This document shows positions 41,486 to 53,200 of a stretch of DNA of 64,000 nucleotides, piece after piece; position 1 is the first letter of the stretch; the number at the start of each line of letters is the position of its first letter. The DNA comes from Flavobacterium sp. Root420. Its GTDB lineage: Bacteria; Bacteroidota; Bacteroidia; Flavobacteriales; Flavobacteriaceae. The translations under genes were made by a program, and so were the position numbers. The stretch spans positions 565,303 through 629,302 of the forward strand of contig NZ_LMEF01000029.1 of NCBI RefSeq assembly GCF_001427905.1. The letters are read 5' to 3'. The notes below the pieces were generated by a model, which was given only the letters and a program-made list of their open reading frames with translations, ran no database searches and had not been told where the DNA came from.

Positions 41486-43675
41486 CTAAACGTTTTTATT
41501 CAACTGATCTATTTGATTTTTTACCGAAATCCCTTTTAAAGTATTTTTTTTAATTGAAACTGCAAGGGTTGGAATTTCTATATTAGCAATAGTACCTCTT
41601 TCTAATTTTGAATCTAAAGAGAATGTTCCGTTTAATTTTTTTACTCTGGTTTCTAAATTAATAAAACCAATTCCACGGGTATAATTTTGGGTATCGAAAC
41701 CAATTCCGTTATCCTCAAATAAAATATTTAAGCAATCCTCGATGAGGTTTAATTGTAGTTCAGCCTTAGAAGCTTTTGCATGTTTGATTGTATTGGTCAA
41801 AAGTTCCTGAACAATTTTAAATGTTTCTATTTGCACCAGTTCATTCATCTCATTTATACTGGTTTTAGGATACGTTGTAAATGAGATTTCTAGTTTACTG
41901 GCATCACTTATATTGTTCAGATAAGATTCTAAAACTTCACAGAATTTATGATGGTTAAATTTTTTCGGAATCAGATTATGGGATAAATTCCGAACCTGCT
42001 GATAGGTTTCATCCAATTGTGCACTCAGGTTTTCAATTCGGTTTAAATTTGATGCATTTAAACTATTGAGTTGTAGTTTTATCGCCGCCAGATTTCCGCC
42101 AATACTATCGTGTAGTTCCTGCGAAATACGTTCCCGTTCTTTATCCTGGCCACTTATTGCCGCTTTGATTAGTTGAAGTTCCTGTTCTTTTAAAATACCG
42201 TTTAGTTTTTGGGTACTTATTTCTATCTGCTTTATATTTAATAAACGCTGACTTTTTAAACGCTTTCGATATTGAAATAAAAGACCAGAAGTTGGAATTA
42301 ATATCAACAAGAAGGCAATTAGTATAAATATTTTAGTTCTTTTTTGCTGCGAAATTTCAAGTATTTTTAACTGTTTTTCTTTTTTAAGAAGTGAGATTTC
42401 GTTTCGTTTTTTATCCGATGAATTCCGGAAAAACAAAATCGCATTTTCATTTATTCTTTCCGTTATTTCTTTCTGAAGGCCCATGTTTTTTATGGCTTCA
42501 GCCTGATTTTCGAGTGCTAGTTTTTTGGTTTCATTTTCAAATTCCAAAATTTTAATAGCTTTTTCTTTTTGAGATGTTTGGTATTTTACCTCTAGTTCAT
42601 GAATCTCTTTTAACTGCTGAAGTTTGTTGATAGAATCCTTAATTTGGTTTGATTTTCCTAACCAGCCATAAGCATTTTTATAATCTTCCTGAGCAATTGC
42701 TACTTTTTTGAGTTCATCATAAAAAGAGATTTGATTTTGAAGAAGACCATATCGAATCGCTTTTTGTAATGCTTCTGAAAAAATAAGTTTTGCTTCAGGA
42801 TATTTTTTTTGTTCAATATAAATATCACCAATACTAGCATGCGCTATTATTTCAAGCTGATTCAATTCGTTTTTTTCGGCTATAACTGCCGCTTCCTGAT
42901 ACATTTTTAAAGCCTCACCAGATTTGTGTTGTAATTGATAATTGGAACCCAAACCAAGTAAAATAGCAGTTCGAGCTTGATTATTGTTGATTTTGTCGCA
43001 AAGTATTTTCCCTTTTTTATAGTAATAATTTCCATTATCATAGTCCTTCATTTCAGAATAGATATCACCCATATTAATGTAACTTCCTAAAATAACTTCC
43101 TGATCTCCTTTGTAATCAAGACATTTTTTAAAGAGTTCCAGCGCTTTATTGTAATCCCCTAAATCGCTGTATGTTTTGGCTAAGCCATGCGTGTGCGTAT
43201 AGAAAAGGTTTGTTTCATGATATTTTTGAGCCGTTTCAATACCTTTAATATGCCATTTTTTACTTTCTTCAGGAAGGCCACGTTTTTTGCAATTGATCGC
43301 TAGTAAATTATAGCTCAGTGAAAAAAGTCTATTCTTGAGAGAATCATTTAAAGAAGTATTAAATTTTAAAGCCTGTTTTGTATAATAAAGTGATGAATCG
43401 ATTACGGCTCTCTTATTAAAATAATAAGCCAGTAATAAGTTAGAACATGCAATAGTCCTGTTGCTTTTTGCAGATTGTAAAATTATTTTAGCTTTTTCAA
43501 ATGCTTTTTTCTCGTCGCCTTTATTATATAAACAATAAAGATCAGAAATTGTTTTCTCTTCTTTTGAAACAATCTTTTTTTTATGTACCAAGGCTTTTTT
43601 TTCATTTTCAATTTGCGCAGACGCAGTGATGGAGAAAAGAAAGATGATCCAGAAATATAATCTTTTATATACCAT
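41486..43675 (-). CDS. TPR-containing sensor histidine kinase (HisKA_3 type)
   Basis: From the ATG at complement 43673-43675 the protein is 729 residues, because the longer frame would need a TTG. A signal peptide (MVYKRLYFWIIFLFSITASA) is followed by about six tetratricopeptide repeats in the periplasm (YNKALELFKKCLDYKGDQEV, GEALKMYQEAAVIAEKNELN, KYPEAKLIFSEALQKAIRYG). A coiled coil, one membrane helix (TKIFILIAFLLILIPTSGLL), a HisKA_3 dimerisation domain with ERISQELHDSIGGNLAAIKL and an HATPase domain with FEDNGIGFDTQ complete it. It should phosphorylate the response regulator encoded next. The ligand is unknown. The giant surface protein gene is divergent from it. Confidence 0.93.
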   Translation of the reverse strand: MVYKRLYFWIIFLFSITASAQIENEKKALVHKKKIVSKEEKTISDLYCLYNKGDEKKAFEKAKIILQSAKSNRTIACSNLLLAYYFNKRAVIDSSLYYTKQALKFNTSLNDSLKNRLFSLSYNLLAINCKKRGLPEESKKWHIKGIETAQKYHETNLFYTHTHGLAKTYSDLGDYNKALELFKKCLDYKGDQEVILGSYINMGDIYSEMKDYDNGNYYYKKGKILCDKINNNQARTAILLGLGSNYQLQHKSGEALKMYQEAAVIAEKNELNQLEIIAHASIGDIYIEQKKYPEAKLIFSEALQKAIRYGLLQNQISFYDELKKVAIAQEDYKNAYGWLGKSNQIKDSINKLQQLKEIHELEVKYQTSQKEKAIKILEFENETKKLALENQAEAIKNMGLQKEITERINENAILFFRNSSDKKRNEISLLKKEKQLKILEISQQKRTKIFILIAFLLILIPTSGLLFQYRKRLKSQRLLNIKQIEISTQKLNGILKEQELQLIKAAISGQDKERERISQELHDSIGGNLAAIKLQLNSLNASNLNRIENLSAQLDETYQQVRNLSHNLIPKKFNHHKFCEVLESYLNNISDASKLEISFTTYPKTSINEMNELVQIETFKIVQELLTNTIKHAKASKAELQLNLIEDCLNILFEDNGIGFDTQNYTRGIGFINLETRVKKLNGTFSLDSKLERGTIANIEIPTLAVSIKKNTLKGISVKNQIDQLNKNV

Positions 43676-44272
43676 ATAATTTGCAATCAAAACAAGAAAA
43701 TATACTTAAATGCTTGTGAATTTGATGTTTAGGTTTGTTTTAGGTTTTAAAAATACTACAAACACCTCATTTAAATTCTCTTTTTTAAAAGAAAAATGTT
43801 AGATAAATAAGATTTGTACCGAATAATTTTTATTTAAGCCATTGATTACATTGTTATCATTGTTTTAAAATCTCCCAGAAGAAATAAAAGTATTGGAATA
43901 TCTGGGATTAGACTGTAAGAACCAACAATAATTTAAAAACGAAAGATTTTTCGTTGAAAAAGCAAGAGGGAAATTTTATTATTAAGTACTTATTTCCTAT
44001 ATTTAACAAATAGAGTTGTTTTTTACACTCTTATATTCTTCCACCAAAATGTCAGTTTTTAATTTTCAATTTATAAGATAAGCCTTAATGCTTCTTATAA
44101 TTGATTAGTAAAGCGTTGCTAAAATTTAATTTTATTTTAAAAAAATGAACCCCCAAGTTTTTTTAGAATAAATAATTGTCGTTGATATACAATTTTAAAC
44201 GCCTGTCTTTTTTACATACAGTTGCCCATTTTTTTGCAATAAGCACCAAAACAGTTTTAATACAAAGAATTT
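43676..44272. promoter_or_regulatory. Long A/T-rich divergent intergenic region
   Basis: This 597-base stretch separates the histidine kinase from the giant surface protein gene. I see no ORF, repeat or clear hairpin in it. It should hold the promoters of both genes, and its length leaves room for a long leader on the surface protein transcript. I could not place a convincing TTTG/TAnnTTTG promoter. Confidence 0.35.
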
Positions 44273-47200
44273 ATGATATCAATTTACTCTTTGATTGATC
44301 TTAAAACGATTAAAAAAGTTTTAATTTATCTGTTTTTTATCTTACCAATTTATACAATTTCGAATGACGTAAATGCAAATACACACAGAATTATATGTCC
44401 AGAGGGAGAACCATTGCTTCTGCCAAATTATTTTTATTTATCGGGAACAGCTTATAAGGAGCCTGGTCTAAATTGTACAGTAAAAGCGGTTGTTCCTGAA
44501 CCAATAATTACCGTTCAGCCATTTGGAACCACAATTTGTTCCGGGGGAAATCATACGTTATCTGTAACAGCCACTAACGATACGCCAGGCTTACTATATC
44601 AATGGTTTAGCAGTACAGATAATATTACTTTTACAGCTGTCTTCGGAGCAATATCAGCAGCATATATAACACCAGCTTTGGCACAGACGACTTATTATAA
44701 AGTAACTGTTTCAACTAGTGGAAATGAATTGACAATAACTTCAGTTGTTGCTCCGGTGGTTGTTCTGCCCAATATTTTAATTACTAAGCAACCTGTATTA
44801 AGAACAAATATTTGTGATGGTTCAACAGCAACTTTAAATGTAACAGCGGGCGGAGGTTCTGGTAATTATAGTTATCAATGGAAAAATTCTACGATATTAG
44901 CAGGTCCCTATACTACTATTTCGGGAGCTAATTCAGCATCGTATACAACTCCTGTTTTAACACAAAATACTTTTTATGTAGTTGAAATTTCAGATACTAC
45001 TCAAGGATGCGTCCCTGTTACTTCAAATGTTTCAGTAGTTATGATTCCGGGTATTATTAAAGAGCCGGTAACTCCTGCTGCTATTTGTGTTGGAGGAACA
45101 ATTTCACTGTCTGCTACAGCTTCCGCAAATGGAGGTTCCGCAACATTTAAGTATCAATGGCAGAGTTCTGCAGATGGCACAACAGCATGGACTAATGTTT
45201 CGGACGGGACAGGTAGTTCAACAGCAAATTATACTTCTGGCGGCTTAACAGGCACAACATATTATCGGGCTGTAATCACGTCCTTAAATCCAAAATGTAC
45301 ACTTGTAACGGATACAGTTATGGCAACTGTTATTTCTGATCCAACAATTACAATACAGCCAACAGGCGGAGATATATGCGAAGGAGGAACCTTTACAATG
45401 TCATCTGCTGCTGCAAATGGTTCAGGAAATTTTACGTATCAATGGCAAAAATCATTAGACGGATTAACAGGATGGACAAATGTAACTAACGGTACAGGTG
45501 CCAATACAACAAGTTATACAACTGGTACGCTTACCATGGATACTTTTTATAGATTAAAGGCAATCGATTCAGGCGTTGGTTGTGGTGTTGCCAATTCAAA
45601 TCCGGCTAAAGTTGATATTTTTGAATCTCCTGTAATACATACACAACCTATAGATGGAAAAGTTTGTATTAATCAAACCAATACATTTACAGTAGTAGCT
45701 TCCGGAAATATTTTACCGGGAAATATAGTATATCAATGGCAAACGGCAACAGTTTCATTTGGACCTTATTTGAATGTAACTGAAGGAACAGGAGGTACAA
45801 CAGCCTCATACACAACACCAACTTACGCAACAGCAGGAAATAGATATTTTAGGGTTTTAATCTCTCAATCGCAAGCAGCTTGCCGTACCATTTCAAATCT
45901 GGTTACCTTGAATGTGTCTGATAAAGCAGCAGCCCCAGTAGGCAGTGTTACGCAACAGCCATCATGTGAGAATGCTTATGGAACAATATCAATTTCAAAT
46001 CCCGATTTGGGAACAGGATACGAATACAGTATCGATGGAGTTAACTTCCAGACAAGTAATGTTTTTACCAATCTTGCATCTGGTGTCAAACAGATCTCTG
46101 TTAGAAAGATTGGTTTAAATACTTGTATATCTCCCAATACCGAATTTACAATTTTCAATAGAGTATGTGCTGTCCCTGAAATATTTGCATCCATTTCAGG
46201 AGATTCGGGAGGAAACACGGCAACACATAGTATTTTAGATGCTGATTTAGTAAGCGGAGTAATTTTAAACCCGGCAGATGTGACTGTAACGGTAAATTCT
46301 ATTTCAAGTTATTTAACATTTAATGCTCTTACAAACACTATTACTGTGTTACCTGGAACACCTGCAGATTATTATACACTTAACTATACAATTTGTGAAA
46401 ATACAAATCCTTCCAATTGCTCTGCTGCTACAGAAATAATACAAGTAACTACAAGTGGAATAGATGCTATAACTGATATTGTTCCTGTTATATTAAATGG
46501 ATCTGTAGGAAATTTAGCTGTTGTAAATGTTTTAACAAATGATAAACTGGTTGGTATACCGGCAACAACCTCAAATGTTCAAATTTCGGTTGTTCATCCA
46601 GCTTTGCCTGTTGACCCTAATGTTCTTTTAGTTCCTGTTTTAAATACCTCAACAGGAAATGTCGATGTACCGGCAGGGACAGTAACGGGAATGTACGAGA
46701 TAGAATATAAAATATGCGAATTGGCTGCTCCGGGAAACTGCGATACAGCAAGAATTGTAATGTCAGTAGGAGTAGCCCATATTGATGCGAATGATGATAA
46801 AATTGAAAATATTAACGGGTTTCTTGGTCGGTTGAATGCGATTAATGCGATCGAAAATGACGAATTAAACAATGTGCTAATTAGTGGCACAACTTTTAAT
46901 GACATAACGATAACGCAAGAGTCTGCTGCGCTTCCTTTATATTCAGGAGCGAACGTTCCGTTATTTAGTACAACAACAGGAAATGTAAGTGTACCTGAGG
47001 GAACTCCGGCAAAGACCTATTTTATTACTTACCATATTTGTGAGAAATTGAATCCGAACAACTGTTCAGATGCCAGTATCGCAATTGTTGTAGATGCCAG
47101 TCCGCTCGTCGCTAACGATGATATTGTGAATAATATTAATGGTTTTGAGGGAGCTGGTAATGTAATTAATGTTTACGAAAACAATGATTTTTTTAACGGA

Positions 47201-50200
47201 GGTATTGTTAATATAAGTTTAGCTGGTTTTATTACACCAAAAATTCTGAGTCCGGCTGCTGCTATAAATGGTGGTCCTGTGCCTGAATTGATTGTCACTA
47301 CCGGAAGGGTGAATATTCCGGCTGGAACTCCGGCAGGAAAATATCAGATCAAATATCAGTTGTGTGAAAATCTTAATTACGGCAATTGTAATGATGCCAT
47401 AATTACAATAAATGTAATTGCACCTACCATTACCGCAACAGATGATTTACTAACAGCGGTAAATGGCTATAGTGGTAAAACAAATCTTTTATTCGCTTAT
47501 GATAATGATTTATTAAATGGAGGTACACTTGATCTTAATACTGTAATCCCTACTGTTATATCTGGTCCAAGCGCAATAAACGGAGGCCCAATTCCGTCAT
47601 TTGATACAGCAACAGGGGGTGTAAGTGTTCCTCCGTTAACTCCTGCAGGAGAATATAAATTTGTTTACAAGATTTGTGAGAAGTTAAACCCAAACAATTG
47701 TGATGATGCAGTCATAACTATTGTTGTTGTTTCGGCTCCAATTGTTGCAGAAGATGATGTTCCTTTTGAAGCTGTAAATGGATTTACAGGAAATCCAAAC
47801 ACTTTAAATGTTTTAGATAATGACACTTTAGATGGTCTTGTAGTAAATCCTTCAGAAGTTGAAATAAATGTTCTGATACCGGCCACTTCTATAAATGGAA
47901 ATCCTGTTCCGATTTTAAATCCCCTAACCGGAAATGTTAATGTTCCGGCGGGTACTGCGGCAGGCAGCTATTTTATAACGTATCGTTTAACTGAGAAATT
48001 AAATCTTACCAATAGCGATATAGCAGTTGTAATAATAGATGTTATAGCGGCAGCTATTGAAGCAAATGATGATACGGTTGCAAATATTAATGGTTATATC
48101 GCAACGGTGAATGCAATAAATGTTTTAACTAATGATACACTAAATGGCCTAAGTGCAAATTTAAATCAGGTAACTATTACAGTTGATGCTCCTGCACAAT
48201 CAATTAACGCAGGGCTTGTTCCCGTCCTGCAGCCATTAACTGGTATTGTAAGAGTTCCGGCGGGAACTCCTGAGGGAAATTATGAAATTAAATATCATAT
48301 TTGCGAAAAAATAAACCCTGCCAATTGTAATGATGCAATTGTATTTATTAATATAGTTGGCGCACCAATTGACGCAGTTGATGATATTTCTTCAATTCCG
48401 GTTAATGGATTTGCAGGTGCAGCAAATGTGGTGAATGCTTTGACTAATGATACTTTTAACGGAATTGCTATAATTCCATCCCAGGTAACCATAAGTAATG
48501 TCATTCCGGCGAGTGCTATTAATGGTGGAGCAATTCCGGTATTAGATGCAACAACCGGATATGTTAGCATTCCTGAAGGTACAACAGCAGGTGCTTATTT
48601 TATTACCTATCGTTTAAACGAGAATATGAATCTTTCAAATTTTGATACTGCAACCATAACGATCGCAGTTACAGCTCCAGGTATTATTGCTAATAATGAT
48701 TCTGTGACTAATATTGATGGATGTAATGGAGCAAATGATGTAATAAATGCTATTACAAATGACAGATTAAACAGAATGGATATTCCATTAATTAAAATTG
48801 ATATTACACCACTTAGTACAACAACGCCTGCAGATTATGTTTCAGGAAATCCAATTCCGGTACTGAATGCACTAACAGGAAATGTAGATGTACCAGCTGG
48901 AACATCAGAAGGAAATTATACCATTCATTACAGAATTTGCGAAAAATTAAACCCTTCAAATTGCAGTGAAGCAGCTATTAGCCTGAATGTATCGGCAACA
49001 ATAATTGATGCCAACAATGATTTTTCGAGTAATACTAACGGATATACAGGAGCTTACAATGTTGTTAATGCGCTAACAAATGATCAGCTTAATGGTGTGC
49101 CAGTTCAAACACTTCAAATTGATATTCATTCCATAAACACAATAGTACCGGCAACTTCAACAAATGGAATTGTGCCGGTATTAGATTTGTCTACCGGAAA
49201 TGTTAACGTTCCTGCTGGAACGTCGGCAGGAACTTATACAATTCAATACAAAATTTGCGAAAAATTAAATTCGGGCAATTGTAACCAGGCAATAATTGTA
49301 GTTATTGTAGAGGCGCCTCAAATTAAAGCCGAAGATGATTTAATTTCTAACGTTGAGGGTTTTCCAGGTGCTCCAGAAGTAGTGAATGCTCTGACCAGCA
49401 ATGACAGCTATAACGGAGCATTTTTAAGTGATATTAATTTAGTAAAAAGCACTATTATATCTCCTGCAACACCAATTGATGGAGGTGTAGTTCCTTTCTT
49501 CCTGCCTGCAACCGGACTAGTTACTATTCCGCCACGAACTCCCGCGGGAACTTATCAAATTAAATATGTAATCTGTGACAGGCTCAATCCTTTAAATTGT
49601 GATGAAGCAACTATCACGGTTCTTGTAGTAGTGCCGCCAATTGTTGCAAGTGATGATTTTGTAGATAATATTAACGGAAGTACAGGAGCAAATAATGCAT
49701 TAAACGCTTATGATAATGATACTTTAGATGGCAATCCTATCACAATTTTGAATTCCGGAGGTACATTAGTTTCCGGACCAGGTACTATCAACGGGGCTCC
49801 GGTTCCTGTATTTAATAGTGTGACAGGAAATATAGATGTTCCATCAGGTACGCATGCGGGAGAATACTTTATTGTTTATAAAATTTGTGGCAAATTAAAT
49901 CCATTTAATTGTGATGAAGCTGTGATTAAAATTAGAGTGGTTCCTGCACCAATAGACGCAGTTAATGATACAACTTCTGGAATCAATGGATTTGTTGGAA
50001 CAACAAATGCTATTAATGTTTTAGATAATGATACTTTGAACGGAGTTTTAGTTAATCCGGCAGCTGTACTTATTACCAATGTTATTCCGGCAATAGCAAT
50101 AAACGGGGGAGCACTACCAGTATTAGACCCCGCAACAGGTGTTGTTAATGTAGCGGCAGGCACAACTCCGGGAGTCTATACAATTACATACACGCTTCGG

Positions 50201-53200
50201 GAAGTATCAACCATGAGCAATAATGATATAGCTACTGTTACAATTGTAGTTGATCCACTTGTTATAGAAGCCAACGATGATATTCTGGCAAATAGTAGCG
50301 GTTATATTGCAACAAATAATGCGATCGATGTTTTGGCAAATGATACACTTAACGGGGCGCCAATCAGTTTAAGCAATATTACTATCATAGTTGATGGTGT
50401 CGCAACGCCAATTAATAACGGGCCAGTTCCAATATTTGATCCTTTAACTGGAAAAGTACATATTCTGGCAGGCACTCCGGCAGGAAATTATGAGATTAAG
50501 TATCATATCTGCGAAAATCTAAATCCAGTCAATTGTAATGATGCAACTGTCTATATCACAATTATTGGAACACCAATTCTTGCTGTTGATGACACAACAG
50601 CCAATGTTAACGGGTATATAGGTGCAGGCAATGTTATAAATGCAATTGCAAACGACTCGCTAAACGCAGCTACAGTTCAATTGACGCAAATAAATATTAA
50701 TTCATTAAATACCACAACTCCGAGAGATTATGTTGCAGGAAATCCGATTCCGGTTCTCAATACCCAAACAGGAAGTATAGATGTACCTGCAGGAACTTCA
50801 GCGGGAGTGTATACCATTCATTATAATATTTGCGAAAAACTGAATCCAACAAATTGTAGCGAAGCAAATAGTATTGTTGTGGTACATGCAGCTAAAATAA
50901 TTGCTAATAATGATCATAATATCACTGTTAACGGTTATACAGGAAATCCAAATGCATTAAATGTTTTAGACAATGATACTTTTAACGATTCTTCAATTGA
51001 TGCTAAAAAAGCAAAAGTGGTCGCTATAAATAGTAGCCAAATCACCATTACAATTTTAGATCCGGCAGATCCTATTAACGGAAACCCAAATATTCCTGTT
51101 TTAGATCCTGCAACCGGAATCATAAATGTTCCTCCGCAAACTCCTGCTGGATTATATACGATTCAATACAGGATTGCAGAGAATTTAAATCCGTCAAATT
51201 TTGATGACGCTACAGTATTTGTTATTGTTACTGCAACGGCAATTGAAGCCAATAATGATACTGTATTAAACATAAATGGTTTTAACGGTCAGGCGAATGT
51301 TGTAAATGCCATTACCAATGATAAACTAAATGGAGTTGCAATGCTATTGTCTGAAATTACAATAGGAGTTGTAACACAAGCGATATCAATTAATGCTGGC
51401 CCAGTACCAACATTAGATATTGTTTCAGGGCAGGTAAATGTTCCGGCAGGCACATCAAGCGGAACGTATACCATTCGTTATTCTATTTGCGAGAATTTAA
51501 ATCCAATAAACTGCCGTCAGGCAGATATTCTTTTAACGGTTATTTCAGGACCAATTATTGCCAATGACGATGCCACAACCGGAATCAATGGTTTAGACGG
51601 AGCTGCCAATGTGGTAAATGTTTTAACGAATGATTTAGTAGAGAACATCGCACCAACTTTATCTCAGGTTAAAATAACGGTTTTGTCTCCTGCGAATCCT
51701 ATTTCCGGAGCAGTAGTTCCGATACTGAATGCAACAACAGGTTTGGTAAGTGTTCCGGCCGGTACACCATCGGGAGTATATACTATTGTTTATGGAATTT
51801 GTGAAAATCTGAATGCCGTAAATTGTGATCAGGCGATCATTAAAATCTCGGTTTTGCAACCTGGAATTACATTGGTTAAACAAGGTGTTTTCTCTGATAC
51901 TAATGGCGATGGTTACGCACAACCCGGAGAATCAATTCGCTATTCATTCCGCATTACAAATACAGGAACCATAGATTTGACTAATGTTACGGTTACAGAT
52001 CCAAAAGCAATTATTACCGGAACTTCAATTGGGACATTAGCCGCAGGACAGTTTAATACAACCAATTATACGGGAACTTATGTGATAACACAGGCTGATA
52101 TCAATGCAGGATTTGTTGTCAATCAGGCTTTGGTTAGAGCTCAGCCTGCCGTCGGAACTGCCATTCAGGATTTATCAGACAGCAATGATCCGAGACTTAT
52201 TGGTAATGATGATCCAACGGTAACACCCGTTATTCAGTTTAAAGATTTAACATTAATTAAAGGAGCACAATTAACTGGAAACGGAGACGCTGGTTCTTTA
52301 ATAAATTATAGTTTTACTGTTAAAAATACAGGAAACGTGCCTCTTACAAATGTTACAATAACAGACCCGATGTTGACTACAACTTCAATACCGGCAACAC
52401 CAAGTACGTTGGCACCTGGTGCAACAGCAATAGCGACGGCTTCTTACACTGTAAAAGCAAGCGATGTTGCAAATGGAGAAGTAATAAATACCGCTCTTGC
52501 GATTGGTGATGATCCACAGGGAAAACCTGTTACAGCTGTTTCAGACAGTACTGATCCGACACTGGCCGGCGATGATGATCCGACCGTTATTGATTTGACT
52601 CTACGACCTGCAATAGCCCTGGTTAAAACAGCACTATTTAATGATGAAAACAAAAATGGTTATGCAGAAATAGGAGAGACCTTGACTTACCGCTTTGCAA
52701 TTACCAATACCGGAAATGTTGACTTAGCAAACATTGTTGTAAAAGATCCTAAACCCGGAGTTGCGATTTCAGGAAATTCGATTAGTCTGAAACAAGAAGA
52801 AAGTAATACCACTGCTTTTGTTGGCAACTATGTACTAACTGCAGCTGATCTTGATGCAGGTCTTGTAGAAAATCAGGCTGAGGTTACTGCCTTAAGCGCT
52901 AATGGATTAACAGTAAAAGATCTTTCTGATGACAACTTTATTTCAGAAGATAACCCTACGGTTCTTGCTTTAAACGCTTGTAAAGTCACGATTCACAATG
53001 CTTTTTCTCCAGATGGTGATGGTCAAAACGAGCTCTTTAAAATAGATGGCATCGAATGTTATGCTAACGCATATGTACAAATTTATGACCGTTGGGGAGT
53101 TCTGGTTTATGATGCTTATAACTATGATAATAATGCAGTAGCCTTTAGAGGTATTTCTGAAGGAAGAGCCACTATCAATAAGCAAAAAGGATTGTCGGAC

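Noticed and set aside
46177..51850. CRISPR-like or satellite array because of regular about 315-base periodicity
   Set aside because: The repeats are long, lie in one open reading frame and translate into a conserved protein unit, so this is a coding tandem repeat.
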